From the NCBI GenBank assembly GCA_029339505.1, contig JAQISU010000179.1, forward strand, positions 7,663,501-7,727,500: a DNA stretch of 64,000 bases, given 5' to 3'. Below the pieces are notes generated by a model. That model saw only the letters and a list, made by a program, of their open reading frames with translations. It made no database searches and had not been told where the DNA came from. The position numbers and the translations under genes are program-made. Shown one piece after another: positions 40,170 through 54,934 of the stretch; position 1 is the stretch's first letter, and each line of letters starts with the position of its first letter. The stretch is from Unio delphinus. Lineage: Eukaryota; Mollusca; Bivalvia; Unionida; Unionidae.

Positions 40170-40491
40170 AACCGCTCCGGTGTCTAATGGTAAGAGCGTC
40201 GGCCACAGAAGCGGAAGGTTGTGGGTTCGATCCCCGGTCGAGTCATACCAAAGACTTACAAAAATGGTACTAACAGCTGCCTTGCTTGAAGCTCAGCATT
40301 AAGATGTTAGTGTTAGGACTGGCCTGGTGTTAGCATAATGTGACTGGGTGGGAAATAGTGCTACATGTCTGCGGCATGATGCCCCAGTGCTAGACGTCAC
40401 TATAAACTGCCTCACTGCAGACATCGTAGCGATATGACTGAACAATTGTTAAAGCTACATTATAAATCCTAATCAAATAAAAACAAGCAAT
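40170..40491 (+). mobile_element. SINE family B, full copy with target duplication
   Basis: Head ACCGCTCCGGTGTCTAATGG and box B GGGTTCGATCCCCGG. It is flanked by a perfect 12-bp target duplication ATTTCCTACTAC at 40158-40169 and 40492-40503. This gives exact element borders (322 bp) for family B. Confidence 0.92.
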
Positions 40492-41274
40492 ATTTCCTAC
40501 TACCGTTAGCTTATCCTTTACATGTTCACTTCAAGCACCTATAAGAGACCTTGATCAACGTGTTCCATACTCTCCCATTAGGAACCCCTGACCAGTGTAC
40601 CTTGACCTTTCTTTAACATGGTCAGCATGGCGATTACAAGTACTTAAGCGATAATCCTGGCTTTGTCCCTGTGGCATCTTTAGTAGAATGTATCTGCAGT
40701 CCCACTCGGTTCCATCGGATTCTGAGCCTTTTATATCCATTTGTATCCGTTCTACTTTGGTAATGGTATTTCCTTTTCGTTTCAATTCAGCCCAACCATA
40801 TGATCATAAATTAGATATAAAGCTTTACCCGTTTTATTAACAGATATTCTAGATCTGTAGGACAACTGAAGAAAAAAAATTCAATAAATGTGTTATTTTG
40901 ATCTCATTTGGGTTTTTAAAATATATATAAAAATCACAAACTTGAACTAGTTCAATGACTTTTCTTGATAAAGACTATTTTCAACTTTAACGGTATATAA
41001 AATTAAAGTAAGGTAAGAATAGTTAATCAAATACATTGTTGAACTCTTGCTCGTATATGAATCTAAAATATTTTCAAATAGCTCCAACAGCAAAATAAGA
41101 ATTTATTTATTAACTGTGAAATAAACTCGTGTTTCTTATGGTTACGCCTTTGGGTTATTTATGATATGCACATTGTCCAAGATTGATAATTAACCCATAG
41201 TGTATTTGCGTACAGGTTGGAATACTGTACCTGTGTATTGTCATTAGTATCCGTATGTTTTAAACAGGTAAATA

Positions 41275-42125
41275 AGGTCTATGTTGTCAATAGATATATA
41301 ATGTCTTGTTTGTCGATAGATGTATATGTTGTTGTCAATAGATAAATGAGTCCTACTTTGTGAAAAAGATAAATGAGGCCTGTGGTGTTGGCAATATATA
41401 AACGAGGACTATTTTATCAATAGGTAAATTAAGCTGATGTTGTAAATAGAAAAATGAAGCCTTTGCTGTTATCTATAAATATTTTGTCAATAGACAAATG
41501 AGGCCTATGTTGTTGGCAATATTTAAATGAAGACTATGTTGTCAATAGATAAATGAAGCTGATGTTGTCAATAGTTAAATGAAGCTTATGTTGTTATCTA
41601 TAAAGATAAATTAAAACTATTTTAATGAGGCCTATGTTGTCAATAGAAAACTTAGGCCTGTTTTGTTATCAATATATATGGGGCAATACTGATATATAAG
41701 TGGGGCCTATACTGTCCATAGATAAGTGGGGCCTAGTGGGACCTATACTGTCCATAGATAAGTAGGGCCTCTACTGTCCATAGATAAATGGGACTATACT
41801 GTCGATAAATAAGTGGAGCCTGTACTGTTCATAGGTAAGTGGGTCTATACTGTCCATAGATAAGTGGGGCCTATACTGTCCATAGATAAGTGGGGCCTAT
41901 ACTATCCATAGATAAGTGGGGCCTATACCGTCGATATATAAGTGAGGCCTATACCGTCGATATATAAGTGAGGCCTATACTGTTAACATAAGTGGGGCCT
42001 TATACCGTTGATATATAAGTGGGGCCTATACCGTCAATATACAAGTGGGGCCTTTACAGTCAATATATTAGTGGGGCCTATACTGTCAACATATATGTGG
42101 GGCCAATGTTGTCAATAGATAAATG
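41275..42125. repeat. 26-bp minisatellite
   Basis: Well kept units GGGGCCTATACTGTCCATAG plus ATAAGT from about 41690 to 42110; diverged relatives (GAGGCCTATGTTGTCAATAG) on the left side to about 41275. Confidence 0.88.
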
Positions 42126-42931
42126 CGGTTGCGGTTACTTTCGCAAGAAAGTCGTGAATTTTGTTTGCAAACATAATTACTTAAAAATTAGGTTTAGATC
42201 GTTTACACAAGCATTATGTCAAAACAGTCTTGAAGTTAGCAATTCAGAAGGATCTTCAATGAAAGTGTGATGCAGATGTAAACATTTTCAAAATCACGAG
42301 AACAAATATTAATGAACTTACCAATATGATTAATACTTTAAAACAGTCATTTCAATGAAGCATATAACCTGCTGTATGGCTGCATATAAAACGTTTTTTT
42401 TTTTTAAAATTGTCTCACTGAGGGATCGAATTGGTTGGGTTTATTTGAGAATCTCGAACGCAAATGAAAACACGAGGCATTCGTTTGGACAAGAGACATG
42501 AATTGTGATTAGTGTTCAAATCCAATAATCAGCTTAATCAAACAGATTTGATCTTTGTGAAATTTTATTGACAAATATTTTACTTTTTTTCTTTTAATCG
42601 CTACGATGTGGAAAATTGATGACCTTAAGTGCAAAACTAAAGCGTCCAAAAGCGTAGAAAATTGTGAGAAATATTGTATGCTAATAACTATGAAAAACAC
42701 ATTGTGGCATGTCCAAATGTCACGTGCCTAAAAATGTTTGGTTCGTTACACGCATGCAGGATTTGTATTATCAGCGAAATTGTGTGGGTTTTTAAGGTAT
42801 ACAATTATTACTTTAACTAACAATTTCTATTTTTTATTGTCCCAACATGATATTAAATGCCAAACTACAGTGACATGTTTTAATTCTCAGCTTTCAGTCA
42901 ATTTGATTGCACAGATTTAGATAATAAAGCC

Positions 42932-43052
<121 letters not shown>

Positions 43053-44819
43053 CAACCAAAGAAAACAGTTGTAACAATTGTGTTTTTTTTTCTTCTTCAC
43101 ATAGTGCACTTAATAACGTTTTTTAATAGTATTACTCACTTGTAATAGTCATGTTCACGGCAAAATCAACATGTAAAACGAAGCTTTTTTTTTTATCACA
43201 CACGATGAATTACTCTTTGCCGCTTGAGTGGCATGGACCCTGGGATATAATCTTTTTCCCGTCAAGCAGAAATGTTTCCTGCAATTTTACAGTGAGAACA
43301 AAACTCAGTCAAACCTATGGAAATGGTCGAGATCAGAGGAAATATTTTAATTTATCAGCTCCTTTGTCACTTGTATCCTATCTTGAATCGAAATCATTTA
43401 TTTGTGAGTAATGGTATTAGTTTCTTCTATTTCTGTTTCATGCGTTCTGTGAAGAGAAAAAGAAGTAACGCTAGATCTCGGCCTCAGATTCAATTAATTG
43501 ATTTCGTTTTCCAATATAGAAACGGTCGTCATAAAACAATGTATTGACCAAAAAATCATGAGGCTTTACGAGTAAGTTTATGAATTGATTCCAACCAGAG
43601 CATAACAGTAAAATAAATTAATATCAATAAAATCTTTATCCTGGCATTGTAAGAAGACGTCCAAATAAAATATCACCCAGTACACAATTCTTCGATTATG
43701 AAAAAGGTTTTCATAATTCTATTTCGGTTTGAACATGAAAGAAAATGTCTTTGTGATTTACTTTGCAGTCAACTTATTAAAGCCCATTGATTGCCAGGGT
43801 GTTTGTATCCACCATTCTATTTTTTTTCCATATAGAAATGTGTTGTTTAGATCTTACCTTCTGTTAGATAGAATTTAACATTGCTACAAATTACTGAAAT
43901 CTCAATTTAGAAAGGCGATACTGAAGTGTTGTCGTAGCTTTTGACATTTATATTTAGCTTAGCATATGTCGAGCTGGTACATTCGGGGACGAATAAAGAT
44001 TATTCGATTGATCATCTTTGCGGTTGAAATTTGAGCTCAATGTTCGAATAAAGCATTGTTTTTCAGTCGGCTTAGTAATGCATTTAGTAAATTATTATTA
44101 CTGTCTTATTCCGAAAACAAAGCAGCCAGCATTCAATTTCAAAGTTCATAACGATCATCACAAAGATCTGCCGAATAAATCTACCCGATAGACACTTTGT
44201 ATGTACATGGATAACGTACAGAGTATCGTCTAAATTTACAGAGTGGTGTACAGAGCCTCGCCCAGGATTCCTAATGACTTTTGTTCATTAATATAACGAC
44301 GGAAAACTATTAAAAATTGTAACCAAAGAATAAAAGGGACCCTAACGATTAAAGTCAATGTAATTCACAGCAAACGTATATCTTCAAGAATCCTGTGCCA
44401 GAGATAGCTATTTGGTTTCTAAAATATACCTTCATTATTCCAAACAAAATTGTCAAACTGAGAAGAAAACGCCAAATTCTAAGATATCTTTTCAATCGTA
44501 GAATTTACTTTAACATAAGCATTTTGTATCTTTATGACGTATTTGTGGGGTTCTTATGTTCTTTATACTGTTATTTGTTGTTTTCATTGACGCTTTTGAC
44601 AAATTGATCCGAAACCATAAGCACTAAGACTGGTTTAACACTAACTTTGCAATCTGAATCGTCCGTTTATTTACCATATGTCGACACTCTCAGGCAAGAA
44701 TAATCTCCAGAGGAATCCAGTACACCTGGAAAGATTATGGTTTATTGTATAATTTATTTTTATTCTACTGCTCCTATATTGCGACCTCATTTTACCTGGC
44801 TGACGCAAATGATGGGTGA

Positions 44820-45075
44820 GGATGCCCCGAGTGGCCGAGTAATCAAAAGCGCTCTCCGTTACGGATCATTGCCATCACACCTCTGTCCGCGTGGGTTCGA
44901 GCCTCAGATTCTGTATTTGTGGATATGTGAGAAAGGTTGCTAGCAGCTTCTCTTGGGTCGGTGCTTTTTTTTCCGGGTATATTTCCCGGGTTCTTCCTCT
45001 ACCAGTAATAATGAGCGCCATGTATAGAATATCGTGTGCTGAAAAATAGCGTTAAACCCTTCAACAACAACAACC
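44820..45075 (+). mobile_element. SINE family A, full copy
   Basis: Well kept head GATGCCCCGAGTGGCCGAGT, box B GGGTTCGAGCCTC, and 3' end GCGTTAAACCCTTCAACAAC with an (AAC)n tail. An obvious target duplication was not found. Confidence 0.85.
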
Positions 45076-48000
45076 TATGTACCATGTTTCACCAATTTAG
45101 GAGAAAATATGAAGTTTCCTTGCCTTTTATAAAGAATAACAATACCTTTTGTGGAAGAGGTGAAGATGATTCTAAGGAACTTGATCGTGGTCTTGAGTGC
45201 ATGCGTTAAGTCGTTGATTGTAATAGACCATTAACCCTTCCAGTATAATTAACTGTATAAATTAATTATCATGATATACAATATTAATGGCATGTTCAGT
45301 ACATCATCCATTATTCACCATTTGGACAGTTTTTATAAATTTTAATTATATTCATGCCTTGTAATAAAATGTATGATTTTCGGACTCCGCTCTATTAGTA
45401 ATTTGTAGTATATACGTAAAAACCAAGTGCTGACTTTTGATGTACTTTCATGATGGTAGGGTTGTCTGTTATATGTTAGGGATATTTAACACGTTCAGGG
45501 ATTTGTTTAATTTATATAGGATCAATCTTGATCTTGTTTTAAAAAAAACTATATCGCTAATTTCAATTTTTTTATGAACTTGAGTTACCTCCCCCCATGA
45601 AAAATATAAAGCTTGAAGAAAAGACCTTGAAACTCACAATCATCGTATTTCTAGTTATAAAACTGTTGGGGGTGTGTACTTGAGAGAGCAAACTCGTAGT
45701 AATGTTTGTTTCAATGCAGGAAATTGAAAATAAACTAGATGTATTCTCTTTGATTAATTTTTTCGTACGGTGCACATAATTTAATGTTAATGCTAGTCAC
45801 GTTAAGCATAAGTAATAATGGATCTCTATCACATACCAAGGGAGGGTTTCAATTAAAGATGACGCTTTCCAGAAACTTCTTTTACGAAGCTTGGAACTTA
45901 ACTTATGTTTTTGATGATTGCTTAGACAGCTGAAATAATGAGCTATCTGTTTTCATCTTGTACTTCTGAACTAAGGTCTTTTTATTGGCTTCAGATTTGT
46001 TTGAAAGTAATGTTTTACCTTGAAGAGTTTGCTGTCGTTATTAAATTACAAAATTGTTCTGTTCACTAATCTCTTAATTAGTACTTTTAAACCAAATATC
46101 AGTTGTGTACTTCTTTGTATCCTTTCATCTATCTTTCTAACTAGCAAGCTAGCTGGCTAGTGTGGTTAAAACAGATCCACAAATATGTCTCTATTTATCT
46201 ATTCTGGCTGGAATTAAAGTCGGTGAATTGTACAATGATATAATAACTATAGCTATGCTAATAGATCGAAAGATCTGTGCTGTTTTTACAGTTGTTGTAG
46301 AAGTCAATTCTGCATTAATTTGGAAAGAATGGCAATGCTAAATCGATTCTATGATCAAGTTAAACGAATCCATTTAATCTTACCACATTGAAATTGTCGG
46401 CAATTTATACGAACCCTAAAACCCAGTCCCCAATATCAGTTGAGTGAATTGCTTGCGGAAACATCTTTGTCATGCCTCGGTTATTTTGCGGTCCTTTAAA
46501 ATTACACTCACGAATTTGGATTCTTAATGGCATTAACTTGTGTTTCTCAATTTGATATTTAAGAAACATCTTGTCTTGACTTATTTTAAATTATCAGTCG
46601 TCCAAACTCTGTTACACGACCATTTAGGCGCAGAACGAAATGAATGGACATTTCATTTGATATCCATTTCATAGGATGCATCCAGACTACGCTTAACTAT
46701 GAGTTTGCGCATTTGATTCGCAAATGAATTAATTTGATTAAAGATTTATTGTAGAATATTGAGGAATGATTCATCAATCGGATCCATAAAGATGATTTTA
46801 TATTGGTTTCAGAACATAGTATTTTCAAGACGGAATAGATTCAAAGGGTCTTAATGTGTTGTTCATTTCTTCATCAATATCATTGTTATTAATTTTCAGA
46901 TCGCGTATCTTTCCGTCACAAAATTCGGGAAAATTTTCACGAGGACCAGAACTATTGTTTTCGTTCTAAATCTATGCTGCTCTTTTTCCGAAAGCCATGG
47001 ATATATCACTCCTTTGATATTCATTTTTAAAAAGAAAAATGCAATGTCTGGTTCATGGTGGGTTGGTCTTTTTTTCCTCAGACATGCTCATATTCATATA
47101 CTTTCGCAACTTTAGTGCGTAAATATTTCAACAATTTTCAGGCATTATCATTTCTTTAAAATGAAAATGTTTTGTCACCATTCTTATTGGATCTTTTCCA
47201 TAATGTGACCAGCAAATATTTAAAACTTGCTGCCTTGTTTCTTTCTGGAAAGATGAATAAGAAAAACATTACACGAGGCTTCTATAACTTCTCTGATATT
47301 GATTATCACCAACATGTATTTTCTTTTTATGTTAATTCGATTTAATTTGAAATTGGAGAATCGTGCATTTGTTTTATTATATCATCGGGAAAAGACAATG
47401 TTGAGATAGTCGGGACACAAACTCATCGTGTCGGTGGAATTTAAAGTGCGGTCAGAAAAAATACATATTTTCTTTTTTCTTAAAACCAGCATGGTTGTTC
47501 GCCTCCAAAATCGAACGGCGACAATCGATAATTCAAGCGGCAATGCAATATCGACCGATCTCGTACAGGATTTACAAATAATGCTTACACTCCATAATCA
47601 TCAGATTTTTACCAATATCAACAAAGACATTGATTAAATAAAAGAAAATATCCACTTGTCTATAGTTCTTTATTCATCAATATTAATTCAAATATTATGC
47701 TTGCATTATCTGTATCTTCAGTTATTTTGCCAAGGATAGGACGCTTAGACATTTCCAATGGAACTTAATCCTGATATGTCAAAAATAAAATAAAAAATTC
47801 ATCTTGAGCTTGGCATACAAACTACACATGGTTTCTTTCGTCAGAGTTTGAGTGTTGTATTTTTTAGCTCTGATAAACAGGTGCATCACAACAAGTTATT
47901 AAGCCTCGTGTTGCTATATATGGGAGCTTTCTGGTCTGCGCCTAATAACGTGGCCTCGTACCACGAATCCATTAGTCCAGTAAATGTGACCCACAAATCT

Positions 48001-50083
48001 GTTTTGATGCTGATGGATGTTTTCTTTGATCTGATGTCGCTAGTTCGTTAAACTTTTGCTGCATACACATCTTTTCGGAACACACCTTTATTTTGGTTTA
48101 TACGCCTACCGTTAGGATTGTTTTATTCCACTTGATTTGCAAATCGCCAAAATAGGATTTGATCCGGCAAAAATTCAGTACATATCAACAAAACGGACCC
48201 TTCAACCCTACGATTGCACAAGAAACGCGTGAGATGCCGGTAAGTGCCTAAAATATACACCGATCTGCTGCGGAAAAGATTGTCTGCAAACGATTCCACG
48301 ATTTCATGAATAGGTGATATTAGACCCAAAAAAGTCCATCAATATTAATACAGATTTGGAGTCTTATTTATTTATTTAAGTTAGGATTCATGTTCTCTTT
48401 AAACAGTAAGAAATGAAATACAAGATATCAAATTATCAAAATTAAAGTAAATAGTTTCTTATCAACTATAGTACACAGTTTGAAATTTGTGACAAAGTTG
48501 AACCTATCTGTTAACCAAAGTGTGCATCTCAGAAGTTTTTGGTGCTTTATTTTTATTCCACCCAAAAGTAGACAGTAAAATAATTAGCTCCGATCCTGTC
48601 GTCGATTCTTAGTATTATATAGTGAAAAGCAATTATTGAAACTTTTCAAGAATTCTGGTCACCTATCACATGGACAAAATCGTTCAGTTGACGATTCCAT
48701 AGTTGATCATGTATACATGGTCATGATCATTTTAGTGAATAGCCTTCATTTCTTATGAAGAAAGAATTGAAGTAGATTTGTGTCGACTGCTCTGACACAG
48801 TCGAACGGTTTAAACATCCTCGTACACATTTATGAGAACAACTCTGGAGCATTTCTAAATTTAACATGTAGTACAGATTTACAGGAATTTAAGTATTAGT
48901 GATGTCAATATATTAAGTTCTAAGTAATTCATTTATATTCTTCTTGAAAACAAAATATGCTCGAGTACTGAACCACCTTACACCTTATTGATGGTGTTTA
49001 TTTCCGCGTCCATGTTTTCATGATTTCTCTTCACGTTAAAATAGAAACTAGAGACTGGTTTCCGCTATGTAATTATCATGATATGCAGTCTGCGCGCAGC
49101 ATTCTCGAGTCTTCTATTATGCAGCAATTTGTATAGAAGATCGTCGCCACGTGTAGAGAACATGACTCAGTTCTTTAGATCAGCATTCACATTTTAATTG
49201 GTAAGTTCAACAAATTTTAAGTTAAATTTTTGCTTATTTGCTTGCAAAATAGGTTAATGTTTGATTATAGCTGAATGGTTATAAAGCTTCTATGTACGAA
49301 TTGGGTGAACTATTATTGTTTGTATTATTTTTTATATATGAATCAAATTCTTTGTTTATATTATAGTTGTTTATACTGGTAATAACACGTGTACATATTT
49401 TCGTATATGGTGTGAGAATAAACGGAATTAGGTTTACTTTAGCAGTTTTTAACTGTTTTCATATCTGGGAAGGATTGCATTTTTATATGCTGGAAAATTC
49501 TGGTAAGCTATAAAGCTCAGAAAAGCCAGAACCTAGCGACAGGAAAAGGCGACGTTTTAGTTTGACGTCAAAATAATAAAAAAAACGACTCGTGCTTTGA
49601 CAGTGATTCATGCTTGAATTACATGACTGTGATGTAATTTAATTTGGTAGCAGTTCGTTTATAAATGGCCTGATAGATATTGCACACGCGCAAAAGGATG
49701 GGTGGTCGGCTGGTATGACGTTAGAACGATAAATACTCTCCTACTTTAACATTGAATCTAACGAGAATTATATGCCACTATCAAATAATTTTGTTTTGTA
49801 GCAGTTTTCAGAGTCTGTATTGTGGTGGTGGTTTCTTGTCAGCCTTTTGCTTGAAAACTAAGGTTAAATGTGATGTTATAACATAACGTATCATGCACCA
49901 ATTTTTTTTTTTCTTTCTTCAGGACGCAGAATGCTTACCAGGCCAGCCTATATTAACATCTGATTAGAGTGAAAACCTGTAATTAGCCTACACTATTCAA
50001 CGTAGCCTGGTCATAACAGACATAATTTAGGATATTAGTTAGGAATGGAATGTTGTATTTTCATACTAATACGAACAGAATCT

Positions 50084-50088
<5 letters not shown>

Positions 50089-50131
<43 letters not shown>
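50089..50131. repeat. (CA)n microsatellite
   Basis: Uninterrupted CA array. Confidence 0.97.
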
Positions 50132-50135
<4 letters not shown>

Positions 50136-50509
50136 AGAACATATATAGGTCAAAACAAATGATAATTAAATAACCCAAAGTTCATGGTTTTGATAATTGA
50201 TTTGCCCATCTTAAAACAAGGGAGGAAACATTGCAGGGTCCATTCTGAATTCATACCCTTCGTTACTTGAATAAAATTAAGACGTTTGAATAAGTAGACT
50301 TACATCAGACTTGATACTAAAAAATCTGAAGAATCATTGAATAAAAATGTAAATGAGTACATATTTTACGGCGGTAACAGTCCGGTTTTATATATATATG
50401 TTCTAATGACCCTGAAACATAATAGAAAAAGAGCTTCATTTGTAAAATTTGACAAGTTGGCTCTTTAAACGTTAGTTTTAATTAGTTATCATTTTTTTTT
50501 ATGAAGAGA

Positions 50510-50790
50510 CCAACTAAGGAGGAAATACATATCAACCTTATGAGGAAATACATATCAACCTTATGAGGAAATACATATCAACCTTATGAAGGGAATCAAT
50601 ATTAACCTTATGAGGAAATACATATCAACATTATGAGGAAACAAATATCAACCTATATGAGGAAATGCTTATCAACATTATGAGGAATAGATATCAACCT
50701 AAATGAGGAAATACGTATCAACCTTATAAGGAAATGCATATCAACCTTATGAGGAAATCGTTATTAACTTTATGGGGAAATGTATATGAG
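50510..50790. repeat. 23-bp minisatellite
   Basis: About 12 units of GAGGAAATACATATCAACCT plus TAT with scattered substitutions and indels. Confidence 0.88.
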
Positions 50791-52725
50791 GTAACTCTTA
50801 TACAGATTTGCAAGAATGAGTATAAATCAACTATGTCAATACAAATAATGCGGCTGAGACGTGTTTCTTTCACGCCATATTTACAATTTTGAATATCCCA
50901 ACTCAAACCCAATAGGCTATCAAAACACAACTTAGAGTCACTTAATTAATAAATGTGGTTTAAGCAATATTTCAAAAGTGAGAATGAGATCGATATTTTC
51001 GGCAATGTGGTGGAATCAAATGGTAAGACGTTCTCGCTAAAAGACATGACATGACCAGAAAGAACATTACTGCAAAGCAATGTCTAGTGTCACTGGGTGG
51101 CAACGACAACGGCAGCGCGATTGGTAGACATTACATTAAACCAGTCAGAATAAATGTCATTATAATTGCTACAAAATGGAAAGAATCGTTACAATGGAAT
51201 ACAATATTCGACATGGTCGTAATATCATTAGATTAACACTCCGTTTTTTTTCCGGATCATAAATTGAACACTTTATCATAAAGTAACGTTAGTACTCTAA
51301 AAAAATTTAAAAGAAACGTAAGTTTCTTTAGAGGTTTGCTTCTTTTTCTTTACTTTCAAACGATTCTCACTTTATTTGTACATCATATGTGGTGCGATCA
51401 GTTTTACTGACGTTAGTTTCGTTTGCTTTACTGTATATTCTGTAGAAGGCGACTAAAAAAGTATGTTCTCTAAAATCTAGTATTACAGAATGGTACGTCA
51501 GCGTGATTACCGAAACTGATATTTCCAAATGTCTGCCACATACATATATTGTTTTTACATTAGTTTTCTTGTTTATTTCCTCTAAACATCTTAATCATCA
51601 AGTAGAAAACACGGAATTTGTTTATTGATAGATATAAAGTAGTAATTTAACCTCTTAACTAATTCTTATTCAGTAACTATCACAATTTCACCTTTTCTTC
51701 TTTGTATAACCACTTTCTATCGTACAGCTTTTTGCACTATAATATTCGACAAATGATAACAATGCAATTTTTCAAAATGGTATTAGACTTCTATCAAATT
51801 TCCCCCTAATAATCACTCCACAGTTTAGTATGGACTTCTTTGAAAAGCAGTTATTGAAAGTTTTAACATAATCCATTTTAGTTGTTTGTTGTGCATACTG
51901 ACCTTAGACACAAAATAAATACACATATTGTGAACACCTGGATAACATATTAATCGTTGCCAATGGAATACATTATCTGTTTACATCGATTTTTCTCGAA
52001 TGATCAAAATGAACTTTTACGTTTTAGTTCGTTCGCGCTGTTAATACTTTGCTTATAACGTCATCGATACTGTTAAATTTGCCAATACCAGATGTCACTG
52101 ATTTTCGTCATGTTTTGAAACCCTGTTGCAAATTAGTTTATCCCTCAAAGCTTTAAAAAAATTAGTATACCTGTTGTGCTAAATCCGGTGAAGCAACTAT
52201 ATCTGTAGATATTGCCAATATGTCCAATCGAGTTGCACAAACACCTAAACAAACTAAAACGTTATTTACTAGCCTGAAACCACTTTAACATCAAGTCTGA
52301 TATTGTGTATTTATTTTTAATTATAATGATCGACATCTTTGTTCAATAAATAGTTAAACCCTCTAATATTTTAACATGTCTTCAGTATTCTCTCGACTTA
52401 AGAAATTTCAGTCATTTTGTTTCAATCGCTCGATTCAACCGGATGTGTTTTTATTATCAGCGTCCTTGGCATTCGCTTTCACACAGCATCAACCGATTTT
52501 TTGGTGGGGGTGGGTCATTAAGAGTTAAACTCACTCATATTCTAGTTCTCTTAGTTATACTAAACCTTTCTTTCACGTTTATTTTTAATGATTCATGAAT
52601 ACCTAATGTTTTCCTGCTCCAACAAATACCTTAAATAAGAGCTTTAAATTTCCTGATTAAATTGTGTCTATTATTGGCTTTTTTCTCTTTGAAGTCTTCG
52701 ACAAAATGACCGTATATGTCATATC

Positions 52726-52895
<170 letters not shown>

Positions 52896-53307
52896 GAGGA
52901 TTTTCTTGACATCTGAATATATCAAATTAGATAAGTTGGATCATATATGGTTAGATAACATTATAATGCTAAAATACTTTCTTCGTGTACTTTATTCCTG
53001 GGTTTCCATTGTAATTACACAACCTGACGGTCATTTTTCTTATTAAACTAAAGGGTATAACTGTTTTGTTATGAAGCCTACCACTATGAATTTCTCTTTA
53101 CATTGGTTACACTTCTTGATACCTTATTGTTTAATATCGTTCCTATGATTATCAAAGTCTTTGCCCTGGCTTTGCTTGTGTATAATGATTTATACTATAT
53201 ACTGCATGCAGATGCACGAACGATCATGAGGGGATATTCTGTAGTAGTTTTATTAAGCTCTGAGAAATTTTACAAGCAGTGTATATATTAAAATGCTTTG
53301 CTTTCAG

Positions 53308-53517
53308 ACAAGGAAAACGCTGAGACTCCAAACTCACCTGCCAACAGCGACATCGTAGAGCGTAACCCTCAGGACAAAAATATTTCAACTCCCGTACCGA
53401 ACGGAAAAATAGTCTCGTTTTCTTCTATTGAGACTCTACTCCTGAATATACAGGGACTACTTCAGGTAGCGGCAAAAAATGCAAGACATCGTGAAAGACA
53501 GATAAATCTCGAAAAAG
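53308..53517 (+). CDS. dac: dachshund, start of DD2 (Dachbox-C) domain
   Basis: This is the most diagnostic exon. After acceptor GCTTTCAG two bases complete an Asp codon. The first part is a polar linker (KENAETPNSPANSDIVERNP), followed by KIVSFSSIETLLLNIQGLL and QVAAKNARHRERQINLEK. The block SSIETLL.NIQGLL.VA..NAR..E.Q..LEK is the start of DD2, the C-terminal conserved domain of DACH proteins. DD2 is predicted helical and mediates protein contacts, including with Eya. The exon is 210 bp, phase 1 on both sides, with donor G|GTATGA. The previous intron is 14.7 kb, the longest complete one in the window. Identity as dachshund is near certain; one-to-one orthology to a named species gene was not tested. 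Confidence 0.95.
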
Positions 53518-54398
53518 GTATGATATTTCTTTTAATTATTACCATCATCACGGTTGTCATCGTCATCATCATTGTTATCATTATCATCAGCTGCAGCAGC
53601 AGCTATATCCAGGCACAATTGTAAAAAAAATATCCTGTTATTAAAAAGATTAGGAACTGAAACTGATCCGTAAGGATTCGAAATCTCTGCAAAATTTTAC
53701 ATTTATGCAAAACGATAAAATTTATATTTTGAAAAGGTTTACTTAACTCTTTATTTTATTCGATATAATAAAAGATTAACATTTTATAAAATGTGAGCAT
53801 AAGTTTAATTTTTTGCGCGTTTAGACTATTTTTTTTACTACTGAGCCCGCTTGTATGTTTTTTCGTTTGCAAAATTTTATATCTGAACTAGAAAGCAGCG
53901 GTAAGTTATATATACCGCAACACTGCATACAAACGAATAGACACGGGCTGAAAATTATCCTCTATTACAAAACTTGACACCTTTCAGTAGAATGCAAGTA
54001 ATAAAGATCGTATGTATTATAACTGTTGACTGATAACCGTCCATATGAGTAGAAAATAAAATTAGTTTTGCACAGCATTAATTACTTTCACGTTTAAGCC
54101 AAAACTTCTTTAATAATTTTCTTTCTTGTCATTATAGATTGGAATTTTTAATATGATTTTCCGAACGTTGAGTTTGTTTTCGCCTATAGATTCTAGTATT
54201 GTATCGGTATGGTCAAATCTTTTTAGTTTCACTCTTTTTTTTTCTTAAAATGGGGGATATCACTGCATTTAATAATATATCATTAGTTAATATGTTATAT
54301 CTTTGGTAAATAGTGCTTCCTGTGCGACAGAAACTTCCGTATTACAATTGTGCAGCTACTATTCGATTTTCCTTGTTCAATCTTACTTTTTTTAACAG
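53518..54398 (+). other. dac: dachshund intron, 881 bp
   Basis: Phase 1 intron inside DD2. A short ATC/ATT-rich patch with GCAGCAGCAGC follows the donor (53535-53610). Otherwise unremarkable AT-rich sequence. Confidence 0.85.
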
Positions 54399-54482
54399 CC
54401 GAGTTAAGTATGGAGTTAGGTCAAGTTAAGAAACAACGGCAGGAAATGGAGATGCAACTTGCGGAACACCAAAAACAAAGAG
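54399..54482 (+). CDS. dac: dachshund, DD2 helical exon
   Basis: An 84-bp exon after acceptor TTTTTAACAG. With the split Ala codon it reads AELSMELGQVKKQRQEMEMQ and LAEHQKQR, ending in phase 1 at G|GTATGT. It continues the DD2 helix and corresponds to the TELKMDFLRERELRETLEKQLAMEQKNR segment of vertebrate DACH1 as I recall it. The heptad-like spacing of Leu, Met and Val among Glu, Lys, Gln and Arg suggests a coiled coil. ELSMEL and the LAEHQKQR end keep the family pattern, while the middle (GQVKKQRQEM) is diverged. It sits 881 bp after the previous exon and 299 bp before the next. Confidence 0.88.
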
Positions 54483-54781
54483 GTATGTTTGGAACATAGG
54501 ACGCTTATTTTGAACAAATGTATGTTGAGTCTCATTTACTCAAATATACACTCCGCTTGTTTAAGGTTTATTTCTCAGCCCAATCAAATTTCGAAAAATT
54601 CTAGCTAAATAAAGGTCATTGCACCTCTATTAGCTTACATAAAATGGCATTGTTGGTTGTATATTCATGTATTCTGACCTATGTAGAACATTGCTACCCG
54701 CATAGATGCCGAATTTCGCGGATCTGAGTTTATGTTCAATGTAACTACTATAAGTATGCGATTTCTCTTCCAATTTTGAAG

Positions 54782-54934
54782 GAATCCTACAGAGAAAATA
54801 TAAGAGGGAGAGAAGAATCAGAAAAAGGCTCGAGGTGAAATTAGGTTTTTCTCAAAGAAAATCTCTTGTCCCTGCTACCAAGACTCCAAACGGAATCAGC
54901 TTCGAAGCGTTAGAACCCAACGGCAGCTCATCGG
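54782..54934 (+). CDS. dac: dachshund, end of DD2 and C-terminal linker
   Basis: The exon follows acceptor CAATTTTGAAG. With the split Gly codon it reads GILQRKYKRERRIRKRLEVK and LGFSQRKS, then a Pro/Thr/Ser-containing tail (TPNGISFEALEPNGSSS), ending G|GTAAGT in phase 1. The basic block QRKYKRERRIRKRLE matches the VQKRLKKEKKAKRKLQEAL segment that closes DD2 in DACH proteins. After this point the family pattern stops: the acidic/basic helix that follows in vertebrate DACH (the EFETKRREQAEQ region) is not recognisable. Either this lineage has a shortened helix or an extra exon in the following intron encodes it. The acceptor has a modest pyrimidine tract. Confidence 0.83.
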
